A DNA stretch of 45,623 nucleotides from CTSOIL-112 sp049291875 (GTDB taxonomy: Bacteria > Pseudomonadota > Gammaproteobacteria > Burkholderiales > Burkholderiaceae). How positions within the stretch are numbered: position 1 is the stretch's first letter; each line of letters opens with the position of its first letter. This document shows, piece after piece, positions 16,729-26,053 of this stretch. Under the pieces are notes generated by a model. The model was not told where the DNA came from. It did not search any database and was given only the letters and a program-made list of their open reading frames with translations. The stretch is taken from contig JBATQE010000054.1 in NCBI GenBank assembly GCA_049291875.1, forward strand, positions 1 through 45,623. Reading direction: 5' to 3'. Position numbers and translations under genes: made by a program.

Positions 16729-17646
16729 TTATTTTTTCAAGTTAATACCCGACGCTTTTTGCGCCAGCATGGTTTTGACCAGATCAACGATGACCGCAGC
16801 CGCTTCGACCGGCGGTGTACCGCCTCGGTGAATATTGGAAATACAGGTGCGATCCGCTTCCACCGTGGTTGCAACGCTCGGACGGTAAATCGCATAGCAC
16901 GACAGGCTTTCGGATTGTCCCAAGCCCGGACGTTCACCCACCAGCAATACAACGGTTTCGGCTTCGAGCAATTCACCGATCTGATCCTCGACTTTGACCC
17001 GACCATAGCGCACGAAAATCGGTTTGCCCACGCTTAAACCCGCGTTTTCCAAGCCCTTGAGCAGCGGCGGGAAAATCTCATCGTAGTTGGCCGTCACCGC
17101 ATCGGTGGACAAACCGTCGGAGACCACGATTTGCACCTGAACGCCCTTTTTGCATTGGCGCAACAGGGTATCCATCGCGCTTTGCGACAGTCTGCGCCCC
17201 AGATCGGGACGGGTCAGGTACATGTCTTTGTCCGTAACTTCGGTTTGCACTTCGATCAAACCCGAAGCGGTCACCCACTCCTGTGGAATTTCCTTGAGTA
17301 CCGTGTCTTTGGAGCGCGAGTGATCGGCCAAAAAGCGCAGCAGCGAGGTGGTGCGCGGACGCGGGCCGGAGCGGCCACTGCACACACGCGCGCGCGTGCT
17401 GGCGCGTAGCTCTTCGAGTACCGCACGATTTTTCGGGTTTTGTACGCCGATCCATTTTTGCTGGAACTCATCACCGCCCAAATCCGGCAATGGCGCTTCA
17501 CCGCCGTTCACCGTTTGATTGCCCGCAGTCAGATGACCGGTGACCGGAAAACGGACATTCGATGCAGAGGCGGCGCTTGCGCCTGCTGGCTGGCTCAATT
17601 GTCCCAATACCGAGCGGACGATTTCTTCAATTTGTCTTTGATCCAT
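16729..17646 (-). CDS. eutC: Ethanolamine ammonia-lyase small subunit
   Basis: A 305-residue protein, slightly longer than the enteric EutC (about 298). With EutB it binds adenosylcobalamin and converts ethanolamine to acetaldehyde and ammonia. Conserved features include TRARVCSGRSGPRPRT, RPDLGRRLS, VQIVVSDGLSTDAV, LVGERPGLGQSESLSCY and DRTCISNIHRGG. The N-terminus (I6 to L14, pattern IExIVRxVL) is an amphipathic helix of the encapsulation-peptide type, followed by a Pro/Ala/Ser linker. It lies 15 bases after eutB. Confidence 0.98.
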   Translation of the reverse strand: MDQRQIEEIVRSVLGQLSQPAGASAASASNVRFPVTGHLTAGNQTVNGGEAPLPDLGGDEFQQKWIGVQNPKNRAVLEELRASTRARVCSGRSGPRPRTTSLLRFLADHSRSKDTVLKEIPQEWVTASGLIEVQTEVTDKDMYLTRPDLGRRLSQSAMDTLLRQCKKGVQVQIVVSDGLSTDAVTANYDEIFPPLLKGLENAGLSVGKPIFVRYGRVKVEDQIGELLEAETVVLLVGERPGLGQSESLSCYAIYRPSVATTVEADRTCISNIHRGGTPPVEAAAVIVDLVKTMLAQKASGINLKK

Positions 17647-17661
17647 GATTGGCCTTTCGAA

Positions 17662-19023
17662 TTAAAAGAACATCGATGCGTCACCCGCAGCCGGGGTCAG
17701 ACGACCGTTTTCCATCACGCCCATTTTTTCCAGCCATCGTTCAAACTCGGGCAAGGGACGCAAGCCCATGAGTTGACGTACCGTCGCGGTGTCGTGGAAC
17801 GCTGAGGTTTGATAGTTCAACATGATGTCGTCGCCCAGCGGCATCCCCATGATGTAGTTACACCCTGCCGCAGCGAGCAGCACCATCAGGTTTTCACTGG
17901 AGCTTTGATCCGAATCGGCGTGGTTGGTGTAGCAGGTATCGCAACCCATCGAAATGCCGGTGAGTTTGCCCATGAAGTGATCTTCGAGACCCGCGCGCAT
18001 AATTTGACGTGCGTTGTACAGATATTCAGGGCCGATAAAGCCAACCACCGTGTTCACGAGGAATGGATCGTAACGCCGCGCCAAGCCGTAGTTACGCGCC
18101 TCCATCGTCATTTGATCGGCACCATGATTGGCCGATGCGGATAGAGCGGAACCTTGGCCGGTTTCAAAGTACATGAAATTCGAGCCGGCCAGACGATTGT
18201 ATTTGCGCCCCACGTCAATGGCTTCTTCGAGCAACTCCAAGCTCACGCCAAATTCGTTCAAGCCTTTTTCACTGCCGCAAATACTTTGGAAAATCAGTCC
18301 GCCGGGTGCGCCCTGACGAATCGCTTCAATCTGTGTAGAGATGTGCGCGAGTACGCATGGCTGTGTCGGAATATCGAATTTATCGATGATCTCCTGAACC
18401 GCCGAGAGCATGCGTTTGGTGTTCTCCACGTTGTCGGTCACGGGGTTGATCCCGATTACCGCGTCGCCCACGCCGTAGGATAAGCCTTCGTAAATTTGTG
18501 CGACGATGCTGTCCACGTTATCGCGCGTGTCGTTCGGCTGTAAACGCGCGGCGAAACGCCCCGGCAAGCCAATCGTCGTATTGGCTTTTTTCACCACCGG
18601 CATACGTTTCGCACCGTAGATCAGGTCGGCATTCGAGCAGACTTTGGCCACCGCCGCGACCATTTCCGAGGTCAGGCCTTTGCGCAAAAAGTTCAGTTCG
18701 TCGTCCGAACGATCATCCGAGAGGATGTATTCGCGCAGCTCGCTCACTGACCAATTGCGGATACGTTCATAAGCGGTTTCATTGACATCATCCTGAATTA
18801 CGCGCGTCACGCAGTCTTCCTCATACGGAACCACCGGATTGTTACGCAAATCGGCCAAGGTAAACTCGGACAAAACGTATTTTGCCGCCACGCGTTCCTG
18901 CGCCGAGGACGCATACACGCCCGCAAGCACGTCCCCCGAGCGGCCATCACTGGCCTTGGCCAAAACATCCTTGACATCCTTAAACTGATAGGTTTGTCCA
19001 AACAAATGCGCCGATAATTTCAT
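17662..19023 (-). CDS. eutB: Ethanolamine ammonia-lyase large subunit
   Basis: A 453-residue TIM-barrel subunit, the same length as E. coli EutB. Recognised conserved segments are YGVGDAVIGINPVTDN, QTQIEAIRQGAPGGLIFQS (here STQIEAIRQGAPGG), YFETGQGSALSASANHGADQ and MGCDTCYTNHADSDQSS. These form the substrate and cobalamin-facing core. The radical reaction releases acetaldehyde inside the compartment. It follows eutA by 19 bases and precedes eutC by 15. Confidence 0.99.
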   Translation of the reverse strand: MKLSAHLFGQTYQFKDVKDVLAKASDGRSGDVLAGVYASSAQERVAAKYVLSEFTLADLRNNPVVPYEEDCVTRVIQDDVNETAYERIRNWSVSELREYILSDDRSDDELNFLRKGLTSEMVAAVAKVCSNADLIYGAKRMPVVKKANTTIGLPGRFAARLQPNDTRDNVDSIVAQIYEGLSYGVGDAVIGINPVTDNVENTKRMLSAVQEIIDKFDIPTQPCVLAHISTQIEAIRQGAPGGLIFQSICGSEKGLNEFGVSLELLEEAIDVGRKYNRLAGSNFMYFETGQGSALSASANHGADQMTMEARNYGLARRYDPFLVNTVVGFIGPEYLYNARQIMRAGLEDHFMGKLTGISMGCDTCYTNHADSDQSSSENLMVLLAAAGCNYIMGMPLGDDIMLNYQTSAFHDTATVRQLMGLRPLPEFERWLEKMGVMENGRLTPAAGDASMFF

Positions 19024-19042
19024 ATCACCACTCCAATCATTG

Positions 19043-20476
19043 TTACGATGGAAAAGCCAAGGACTTCACGGTCAGCGGCACAATCTCGCCACCGAAAAAC
19101 GGTTTTCCAATATCTACAAAGTCACCTTCTTTTGTATCCACTTCATCAATCACCGCCAGCTCGCGCCCGCGCAACACCGGCTGTAATTCCATCCCCAGTA
19201 CCTTGCCCAAATCCTGCTTGGCCATCACCAACAGCGGATATTTCGGGTTCGGGTACTGCGCGTTAAACATGGTCAATGCCTGCACCACGGCCAAAACCTC
19301 TTTGTACGTCACCGCCATATCATCGGGCACGGACAGCGCATACAAATCATTGTTCAAATCCAAATCCATGCGCTGCGCGGCTAACTGCCACGCACTGAGC
19401 AATTGCGCTACCGCATCGGTATGCCACTGCACATGCGGTTTCAAAACCGGGACGTTTTGAATCGGCAAATGGCTGGCCGACAGCCAGATCGTGCTGCCGG
19501 AGAGCGAGAGTGTGTATGCGCCCGCGCCGATCACGGTGGCGCGCACAGTTTGTTTCGGTTTCACCGTCGCCAGCGTGGTTAGCGCCGTTTGTTGATGCAG
19601 CGCCTGCGCCAGCAGCGGACCGGTATCGCCGTACATGAACGGATTGACGATCTGCTGCGGTGCGTAGAAACATTCGCCCACCCCACCGGAAATGAATATC
19701 TGAGCATACGACGCATGTGTTTTCAGGCAATCGGTCATCAGCAGTTCGCGCGTGGCCTGCGACGGTGTCGCCTGCATCACCTCAACGATCATCTGCGCCA
19801 TAAAGCGCATCAAGCTATCCAGTTGCGCCCGCGTCATGCGCATCGGATCCACTCCTGCTCCGAAACAATGCCGCGCCATGATGCGCGCCGGTTCGCGCAC
19901 CGCCTTGATTCGGCCATCCTCAAACGTTTCGACCAAATGTCCGCCAACGTTCAAACAAGCGCTGTCCACCACCCGACCGTTTTCAAATACCACGTAATTC
20001 GATGTACCGCCACCGATGTCGATGTTCAACACGCGACAGGCGTGCTCTTTCGAGTAAGTATATGCACCCGAGCCTTGCCCCGCGATGATGGATTCCAGAT
20101 GCGGGCCGGCGGTGGCGACGACAAAATCGCCCAGTGTTTTCGCCAATTCCATGATGGTCAGGCGCGCATTTTTCGCTTTGGAGGTTTCGCCCGTGATGAT
20201 GATCGCGCCGGATTCCACGGTGGCTACGTCCAAACCGGCCGCTTGATATTGGCTCTGGATAAAGCGCATCAATTCGACTTGATTGACATTGCCGTTCGCA
20301 TCCAATGGCGTGAAGACCACGGGGCTGACGTAGATGATTTCGCGGCGGGTAAATTCGTAGTGCGGCACTTGCGACGCAGGCGCACGATTGACCAGCTCAA
20401 GCTGTGAAAAAATCACTTGAGTGGTGGTCGTGCCAATGTCGATACCGACACTGTGAAGTACTCGCCGACTCTTCAT
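19043..20476 (-). CDS. eutA: Ethanolamine ammonia-lyase reactivating factor EutA
   Basis: A 477-residue protein of the ASKHA fold (about 467 in E. coli). It has a phosphate-1 type motif VGIDIGTTTTQVIFS near the N-terminus, then CRVLNIDIGGGTSNYVVFENG and FISGGVGECFY. It uses ATP to release damaged cobalamin from EutBC. In the enteric operon eutH lies between eutG and eutA; here eutG ends only 58 bases upstream of eutA and no transporter gene intervenes. Confidence 0.97.
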   Translation of the reverse strand: MKSRRVLHSVGIDIGTTTTQVIFSQLELVNRAPASQVPHYEFTRREIIYVSPVVFTPLDANGNVNQVELMRFIQSQYQAAGLDVATVESGAIIITGETSKAKNARLTIMELAKTLGDFVVATAGPHLESIIAGQGSGAYTYSKEHACRVLNIDIGGGTSNYVVFENGRVVDSACLNVGGHLVETFEDGRIKAVREPARIMARHCFGAGVDPMRMTRAQLDSLMRFMAQMIVEVMQATPSQATRELLMTDCLKTHASYAQIFISGGVGECFYAPQQIVNPFMYGDTGPLLAQALHQQTALTTLATVKPKQTVRATVIGAGAYTLSLSGSTIWLSASHLPIQNVPVLKPHVQWHTDAVAQLLSAWQLAAQRMDLDLNNDLYALSVPDDMAVTYKEVLAVVQALTMFNAQYPNPKYPLLVMAKQDLGKVLGMELQPVLRGRELAVIDEVDTKEGDFVDIGKPFFGGEIVPLTVKSLAFPS

Positions 20477-20534
20477 TTTGTCTCTATTCTTTTCCCTTGG
20501 TTTTCGCTCATTGCGTCCCTACCGCTCACTCATC

Positions 20535-21746
20535 TCAGCGCGCCATCGCGTGTTGATACACCTGCACAATCTGCGCCTGCGACACCGAGCGCGGATTGGT
20601 CGTCAAACAGTAATCGTTCATGGCTTCGGCAGCCATCTGTTCAAAATCCGCTTCGCACCCGTCTGCGACAGCCAAATTCGCGGGCAAACCCAATTCCACA
20701 ATCCAGTTTTGAATCCAACGAATCACATCTGCTGAGGACATTATTTCACCGGACAAAGCCAAACCGATATCAGAAAAATCCCTTTTACACACCAACTCGT
20801 TAAAATTCATCACCGACGGCAACATGATTGCGTTCGCCACACCATGCCCGATGTGATAGCGCGCCCCAATCTGATGCGACATCGCGTGGGTCAAACCCAA
20901 ACCGGCATTCGAGAACGCCACACCCGCCATATAGGAAGCCAGCGCCATATCCTCGCGCGCCGCGATGTTTTCACCGCAGCCGGTGGCCAAGGACAGCGAC
21001 TGCCCAATCATGCGCAAGGCCTGATACGTCAGCGCTCGGGTCAACGGCGTGGCGTTTTTCGCCACATACGCCTCAATCGCATGGGTCAGCGCATCCACGC
21101 CGGTCGCTGCGGTGAACGCTGGCGGCAGTTGAATCATCAAACACGCGTCAATCAAGGCGATATCGGGAATCATGTCCGGATGCGCGATCACCTGTTTGTG
21201 CTGTGAGCGCGAATCGGTAATGACCGTCACATTGGTCGCCTCGGAACCCGTACCGGCCGTGGTCGGAATCGCCACCATCGGCATGCGTCGTTGCGTGATG
21301 TTCGCAGGGTTCAGTAAATCATGGGTATTCAGGCTCGGATTGGCTGCCAATACCGCAATCGCCTTGGCCGAATCGATCGCCGAACCGCCGCCCATCGCAA
21401 TCAGCGCGTCGCCCTGCGACTGAACGCATTCACGCGCACCACGCTCCACCACATCGCTTTCGGGTTCGCCGACCGGCTGTCTGAAGAGGGTGTAACGCAA
21501 CTGCGCATGATCCAATGAACGAAACATCGGCGCGGCCAGACCGAGGCGCTCAACCACTTCATCAATCACGATGAACACATGCCGCGCTTGCCAATCAGTC
21601 AGCAAATCGCCGATGCACGCAATCGCGCCCGCACCAATATGGGTATTCGGTGGCAAACTGAACTGTTTGACCGCCTGCGCATTCATCAAATCAATGGTGC
21701 GGTACGCGACCTGTTCGATGGTTTGGCTATTCAATGCTGGGTTCAC
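20535..21746 (-). CDS. eutG: Iron-type alcohol dehydrogenase EutG
   Basis: A 403-residue group III (Fe-dependent) alcohol dehydrogenase. It has the NAD-binding ALIAMGGGSAIDSAKAIAVL, the metal-binding region with DALTHAIEAYVAKNATPL and GLTHAMSHQIGARYHIGHGVANAIMLP, and the family start FSLPPNTHIGAGA. It reduces acetaldehyde to ethanol, which regenerates NAD+ inside the compartment. About 25 residues precede the core, with a possible targeting helix (TIEQVAYRTIDLM). The GTG start overlaps the eutJ stop codon by 4 bases (GTGA). Confidence 0.95.
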   Translation of the reverse strand: MNPALNSQTIEQVAYRTIDLMNAQAVKQFSLPPNTHIGAGAIACIGDLLTDWQARHVFIVIDEVVERLGLAAPMFRSLDHAQLRYTLFRQPVGEPESDVVERGARECVQSQGDALIAMGGGSAIDSAKAIAVLAANPSLNTHDLLNPANITQRRMPMVAIPTTAGTGSEATNVTVITDSRSQHKQVIAHPDMIPDIALIDACLMIQLPPAFTAATGVDALTHAIEAYVAKNATPLTRALTYQALRMIGQSLSLATGCGENIAAREDMALASYMAGVAFSNAGLGLTHAMSHQIGARYHIGHGVANAIMLPSVMNFNELVCKRDFSDIGLALSGEIMSSADVIRWIQNWIVELGLPANLAVADGCEADFEQMAAEAMNDYCLTTNPRSVSQAQIVQVYQHAMAR

Positions 21747-22624
21747 TGTTGCGCTCCCGCGTTGGTCGCGTGTGTTTGGTAGGCGGCAATCGCAAACGGG
21801 GTTAAAAAAATCGGATGTTTCGGTAACACGATCTCCAATTCGGGAAACTCATCGGCGAACAATTCACCCACGCCCGCCAGCGAACAAGAGCCGCCAGACA
21901 GATACAGCGTGCGCACCTCGTGCCCCTGAATGTGTGCACGCACGATGTCCGCCATTTTTTCAAACACCGGCCTGACCATCGGCCAAACCTGTTTGCCTTT
22001 GGCAATTTTCAGTTGTTCCGCCGCTTCCAACGTGATTTTTTCGCCGCCCGCAATTGTCAGGGACACATGGCGGCCTCCGGAAGGCTCGTCACCCGAGTAA
22101 ACCACTTGCCCCTTTTGCACCACCGCAATGCCGGTCGTGCCGCCGCCGATGTCCACCACCGCCGCTTTATCCAAATCGAGCAAATGCGCCACCGCCGATG
22201 GCTCGTCAATCACCGCCGAAACCTCTAAACCGGCCGCCTGCAATACATTGACCGAAATACGCGGGTCGGTACCGGGCGGGAAAGAGGTGGTTGCCGATTC
22301 AAACGACACACCCAAAACCTGATTCAAATGCGCCAAGTGCCGTTTGATAATCTGTGTCGCACCGTAAAAATCCAGCACCACGCCGTCACGCACCACATCC
22401 GCCCACTCCAGACAGGCAGCGACCACGGTATTGCGCTCATCCACCACCAGTGCCACGATATCGCTCGTACCCAAATCAATGCCCAAACGCAGCGCACGCC
22501 CATTGCTCTGTATCGGCGCATCACTATTGACCACTCGCGCCGCCGTACTCAGCGCATCGGCAACCCAATGCGGTAGGTTCTGACTGCGGGCGGCTTTGGC
22601 ATGAGTGATTGGGCGTGCATTCAT
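21743..22624 (-). CDS. eutJ: EutJ, DnaK/FtsA-like ATPase of the eut operon
   Basis: A 293-residue protein (E. coli about 278) of the Hsp70/actin ATPase fold, with LRLGIDLGTSDIVALVVD, the conserved ATSFPPGTDPRISVNVLQAAGLEVS and VVDIGGGTTGIAVVQKG. Its exact role in the microcompartment is not known; a chaperone or reactivase role has been proposed. The ATG at 22624 is chosen because GAGG lies 5 bases upstream. A longer frame from 22669 would overlap the end of eutE and lacks such a site. Confidence 0.95.
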   Translation of the reverse strand: MNARPITHAKAARSQNLPHWVADALSTAARVVNSDAPIQSNGRALRLGIDLGTSDIVALVVDERNTVVAACLEWADVVRDGVVLDFYGATQIIKRHLAHLNQVLGVSFESATTSFPPGTDPRISVNVLQAAGLEVSAVIDEPSAVAHLLDLDKAAVVDIGGGTTGIAVVQKGQVVYSGDEPSGGRHVSLTIAGGEKITLEAAEQLKIAKGKQVWPMVRPVFEKMADIVRAHIQGHEVRTLYLSGGSCSLAGVGELFADEFPELEIVLPKHPIFLTPFAIAAYQTHATNAGAQQ

Positions 22625-22635
22625 CATGACCTCGA

Positions 22636-24066
22636 TCAAACAATCCGCAAAGCATCCACGGCGACGCAACGACGCAGACGCACAAAGGTACGCGCCGAGG
22701 TTACGCCCTCACCGGTTGGTGTGGAAATCGTCATGCTGGTCCAGCCTTCGCCGCCAAAACCCAATCCGGCGATGCACGGCCCGTTTTTCACGAAAATCGA
22801 GCTGTTGATTAAATTCGCCATGCGGTCAATGTTGTCCAGATTTTTCGAGTGCATGGAGGCGGTATGCAGACAACCGCCTTCCAATTTGACCGCCAGATCA
22901 ATCGCGTGATCCACGTCAAACGCGCGAATCACGGAAATCACCGGCATCATCAGTTCGGTCACGGCGAACGGGTGGTGTTCATCAGTTTCGACGAACAGCA
23001 GGCGCGTATCCGCCGGCACATTCAGACCAATGGCAGCGGCGATTTTCGCGGCGTCACGCCCGACCCAATCGCGGCTCACCGAGCCACGACCCTGTTCATC
23101 CACCTTGGTCAGCAAAATCGGAATCAATTTTTGCGCCTGCTCGGCGGTCAACTCGACCGCTTTGTTGTTCTTCATCTCAGCTTTGAGCTGATCGCACACC
23201 GAGGAGACGACGATGATTTCTTTTTCATCCGCACAAATGATGTTGTTGTCAAACGACGCGCCGTAGACGATGTCGCGCGCGGCTTTCGCAATATCGGCGG
23301 TTTCATCGACCACGGCAGGCGGATTGCCCGCACCGGCGGCGATCAGGCGCTTGTCGGTGTGTTCGCGTGCGGCTTCCACCACCGCGTCACCGCCCGTCAC
23401 CACGAGCAATTTAATACCCGGATAGCGGAACAGACGCTGCGCGGTTTCCAAGTTCGGCACGGCGACCGTCACCAGCAAATTGGCTGGCCCGCCTGCCGCA
23501 ACGATGGCTTCATTGAGCACAGTGATGGCGCGTTGCGAGACTTTTTTCGCCGCCGGATGCGGTGCAAATACAATCGCATTGCCCGCCGCAATCATGCTGA
23601 TGGCGTTGTTGATGACCGTTGCCGCCGGATTGGTGGACGGCGTGACCGAGGCAATCACGCCCCACGGCGCGTTTTCGATCAGGGTCAAACCGTGGTCACC
23701 GGTCAATGCCTGCGGTGCGAGGCACTCGGTACCGGGCGTATGACGCGCCTGTGAAATATTTTTGGCAATTTTGTCTTCCACCCGCCCCATACCGGTTTCG
23801 GCTACGGCCAACTCGGCCAATTCGCGCGCGTATTGCTCGCCTGCTTGGCGAATCGCCGCAATCACGAGGTTGCGCATGGCGATGGTTTTGAGCGATTTTT
23901 GTGCCTGCATCGCCGCCGCTACCGCGTCGTCCAATTCGTTAAAAACCCCCGGTGCGACCTGTTGAGCGGCTTGCCCTGCAATCGTTGCACCTGCCGGAGA
24001 CGCACTGTTGATGCTCGATAATACGGCTCGAACAATCCGTTCTATATCTTGTGTATTCACATCCAT
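22636..24066 (-). CDS. eutE: CoA-acylating acetaldehyde dehydrogenase EutE
   Basis: A 476-residue aldehyde dehydrogenase-family protein (about 467 in enteric bacteria). The catalytic Cys is Cys278 in FDNNIICADEKE. The N-terminal helix I8-L16 (IExIVRxVL) followed by a Ser/Ala/Gly linker is an encapsulation peptide and is nearly the same as the one on EutC. It converts acetaldehyde, CoA and NAD+ to acetyl-CoA inside the shell. It lies 71 bases after eutN. Confidence 0.98.
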   Translation of the reverse strand: MDVNTQDIERIVRAVLSSINSASPAGATIAGQAAQQVAPGVFNELDDAVAAAMQAQKSLKTIAMRNLVIAAIRQAGEQYARELAELAVAETGMGRVEDKIAKNISQARHTPGTECLAPQALTGDHGLTLIENAPWGVIASVTPSTNPAATVINNAISMIAAGNAIVFAPHPAAKKVSQRAITVLNEAIVAAGGPANLLVTVAVPNLETAQRLFRYPGIKLLVVTGGDAVVEAAREHTDKRLIAAGAGNPPAVVDETADIAKAARDIVYGASFDNNIICADEKEIIVVSSVCDQLKAEMKNNKAVELTAEQAQKLIPILLTKVDEQGRGSVSRDWVGRDAAKIAAAIGLNVPADTRLLFVETDEHHPFAVTELMMPVISVIRAFDVDHAIDLAVKLEGGCLHTASMHSKNLDNIDRMANLINSSIFVKNGPCIAGLGFGGEGWTSMTISTPTGEGVTSARTFVRLRRCVAVDALRIV

Positions 24067-24137
24067 GATCCACTCCCCTTACATGGGTTCATTGGCATTC
24101 ATTGATTTTGTTTGCTACTGTGCCACTGTGTTTGCGG

Positions 24138-24425
24138 CTATTTGTGGTACGCCACCTTGCCTTTGATGACCACCTCATCCACCACGCCCACGATGCTCAT
24201 GTCCACTGGCGTTGATTGGGTTGATTTGGCTTGGCGGGCGGAACTACCGCGCACCACCAGAACCCATTCGCCATCTCCCGCGCCAATCGGGTCAACCGCG
24301 ACATACACGCCGCCTTTCGACTGACCATCCGAGTCGATTAACTCCACGGCAAGCAAACGGTCATGCTCCAGCCCGGGATGTTTGACCGTCGAGACCACTT
24401 GACCCACTACCACTGCTAATTCCAT
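24138..24425 (-). CDS. eutN: EutN shell vertex protein (BMC-P pentamer)
   Basis: A 95-residue protein that aligns throughout with EutN: start MELAVVVGQVV, the core GAGDGEWVLVVRGSSARQA and the end VVDEVV. The ATG at 24425 has a GAGGG site upstream. The reading frame stays open to 24542, but the extra 39 residues do not fit the family. BMC-P pentamers cap the vertices of the polyhedral shell. A gap of about 290 bases separates it from eutM upstream, unusually long for this operon. Confidence 0.97.
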   Translation of the reverse strand: MELAVVVGQVVSTVKHPGLEHDRLLAVELIDSDGQSKGGVYVAVDPIGAGDGEWVLVVRGSSARQAKSTQSTPVDMSIVGVVDEVVIKGKVAYHK

Positions 24426-24571
24426 AGCCACCCTCTTTTTGACTGATGCCGCTCTGAACATCGGGGTTAATCGGACGCAAACAGCCTTTCTCCCCATTCG
24501 ATGAATCGGCAGAATTGTCATTCCAGACCGCAGACAGATCACTTGACGTTGTTACAACCCGTTGCAATCTG

Positions 24572-24623
24572 TTTGAATTACCCTGCTTGAGTTACCCGCT
24601 TGAGTTATCTGTTTGAGTTACCC
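24572..24623. repeat. Four tandem TTGA(A/G)TTA units between eutM and eutN
   Basis: TTGARTTA begins at 24573, 24587, 24600 and 24613 (steps of 14, 13 and 13 bases), each followed by a C/T-rich triplet and a short spacer. Each full unit is about 13 bases. The array lies in the 290-base gap after the major shell gene. It could be a regulator binding array or a slipped-strand repeat. Confidence 0.7.
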
Positions 24624-24660
24624 ACTTTACTCGCGCGCTACCCATTAAAATTCATTCTCA

Positions 24661-24696
24661 GGCGGTGTTGGCGGCTTGCGCCAAGCCCACACCGCT
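24661..24696 (-). other. Stem-loop just downstream of eutM
   Basis: GGCGGTGTTGG on the left pairs imperfectly with CCAAGCCCACACCGC on the right, around a CGGCTTGCG loop, starting about 20 bases after the eutM stop codon. There is no T run, so it is more likely an mRNA-stabilising or processing structure than a terminator. This fits a need for more EutM than EutN. Confidence 0.4.
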
Positions 24697-24715
24697 GAGG
24701 ATTGAATTCATGGGC

Positions 24716-25015
24716 TTATCGATCCATACTGCCCGTCATTTTGATCGGGAACATGTCCATGTCTTCCAAATCCGCGTGCGGACGTGGAATCACATGCACG
24801 GCGATCACTTCGCCACCCACGCGTTGTGCGGCTGCCGCGCCTGCGTCGGTCGCCGCTTTACAAGCCGCTACGTCGCCACGAACCATCGCAGTGACTAAAC
24901 CGCCACCGATTTGTTTCACGCCCACGAGTTTGACACGCGCTGCTTTTACCATCGCATCCGATGCCTCAATCAAAGCCACCAAACCTTTGGTTTCAATCAT
25001 GCCTAAAGCTTCCAT
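24716..25015 (-). CDS. eutM: EutM major hexameric shell protein
   Basis: A 99-residue BMC-H protein (enteric EutM is 97). It starts EALGMIETKGLVALIEASDAM and contains VKQIGGGLVTAMVRGDVAACKAATDAG and HVIPRPHADLE, close to EutM and PduA. It forms the hexameric facets of the shell. The ATG at 25015 has GGAG upstream; an earlier ATG at 25027 overlaps that site and adds four residues unlike the family. Confidence 0.97.
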   Translation of the reverse strand: MEALGMIETKGLVALIEASDAMVKAARVKLVGVKQIGGGLVTAMVRGDVAACKAATDAGAAAAQRVGGEVIAVHVIPRPHADLEDMDMFPIKMTGSMDR

Positions 25016-25057
25016 TTTTTTCTCCATTTAAAAATACCCGTGAGGGCAACCACAACA

Positions 25058-26053
25058 TCAGACTTTGACTGGACTCATTTTCATAGCCAACAAAGCTGTT
25101 TCCACCATATCCTCTGCACTGCATCCTCGGGATAAATCGTGCATGGGATAACTTAAACCTTGAATCATCGGCCCGAGCGCATCGTAGCCGCCCAAGCGCT
25201 GAACCATTTTATAGCCGATATTCCCCGCCGCCAGATTTGGGAAAATCAATACATTGGCGCGTCCCTGAAGTGGGCTATCCGGCACTTTTTGCGCGGCCAC
25301 TTTGGGTACAAACGCCGCATCGAACTGCAAATCACCATCAATGAGCAATGATGGCGCGCGTGATTTCACCAACTCGGTTGCCGCACGCACTGCGTCCACG
25401 CTCTCGTGCTTCGCACTGCCATGACTGGAAAAGGACAGCATCGCGACGCGCGGCGTATTACCCGTCAGGTTCTGATAGCTGCTCGCTGAGGCCAATGCAA
25501 TGTCGGCCAACTGCTCCGGCGTCGGCTCGGGAATCACCGCACAATCGGCAAAACCGAGTATCTCCGCATCCGCTCGCTCAGGCGGCGGCACCATGAAGAA
25601 AATCGACGATACGGTTTGATTGCCCGCCGCCAAACCCAAAATCCGAATGCCCGCGCGCAGTACATTTGAGGTGGACGACACATTGCCCGCAATGCAGTAA
25701 TCCGCTTTGCCCGCGCGCAGCATCATGGCGGCGAACGACAAAGGACAGATCAAAACCTCACGCGTTTGCTCCGACGTCCATTTCGGTTTCTCTGCGTTCA
25801 GCTGGCGCACAAATCCCTCGTACCACGGCGAATTCACCGGATCAATCACACCGATTTTCGGCGACAGTTTCACCCCCAGTTGCAAGCAAAACGCGCGCAG
25901 CGCAAACGGATTAGCCAGCAAAACCGCCTGTCCATAACCGTTGTCTACCCAGCTCATGGCCGCACGCACCGAGCGCTCATCCAGACTGTCGGGGAAGATC
26001 ACCCGAGCCGGATGTTGTATCGCGTAGCGAGCTGCTTGTTCGATCAGGTTCAT
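25058..26053 (-). CDS. eutD: Phosphate acetyltransferase EutD
   Basis: A 331-residue phosphotransacetylase of the short (single-domain) class. It shows IFPDSLDERS near the N-terminus, the AGNVSSTSNVLRAGIRILGLA segment and the C-terminal PNLAAGNIGYKMVQRLGG. It converts acetyl-CoA to acetyl phosphate and so regenerates CoA for EutE inside the shell. Its ATG overlaps the end of eutT by 4 bases, so the two are translationally coupled. Confidence 0.96.
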   Translation of the reverse strand: MNLIEQAARYAIQHPARVIFPDSLDERSVRAAMSWVDNGYGQAVLLANPFALRAFCLQLGVKLSPKIGVIDPVNSPWYEGFVRQLNAEKPKWTSEQTREVLICPLSFAAMMLRAGKADYCIAGNVSSTSNVLRAGIRILGLAAGNQTVSSIFFMVPPPERADAEILGFADCAVIPEPTPEQLADIALASASSYQNLTGNTPRVAMLSFSSHGSAKHESVDAVRAATELVKSRAPSLLIDGDLQFDAAFVPKVAAQKVPDSPLQGRANVLIFPNLAAGNIGYKMVQRLGGYDALGPMIQGLSYPMHDLSRGCSAEDMVETALLAMKMSPVKV

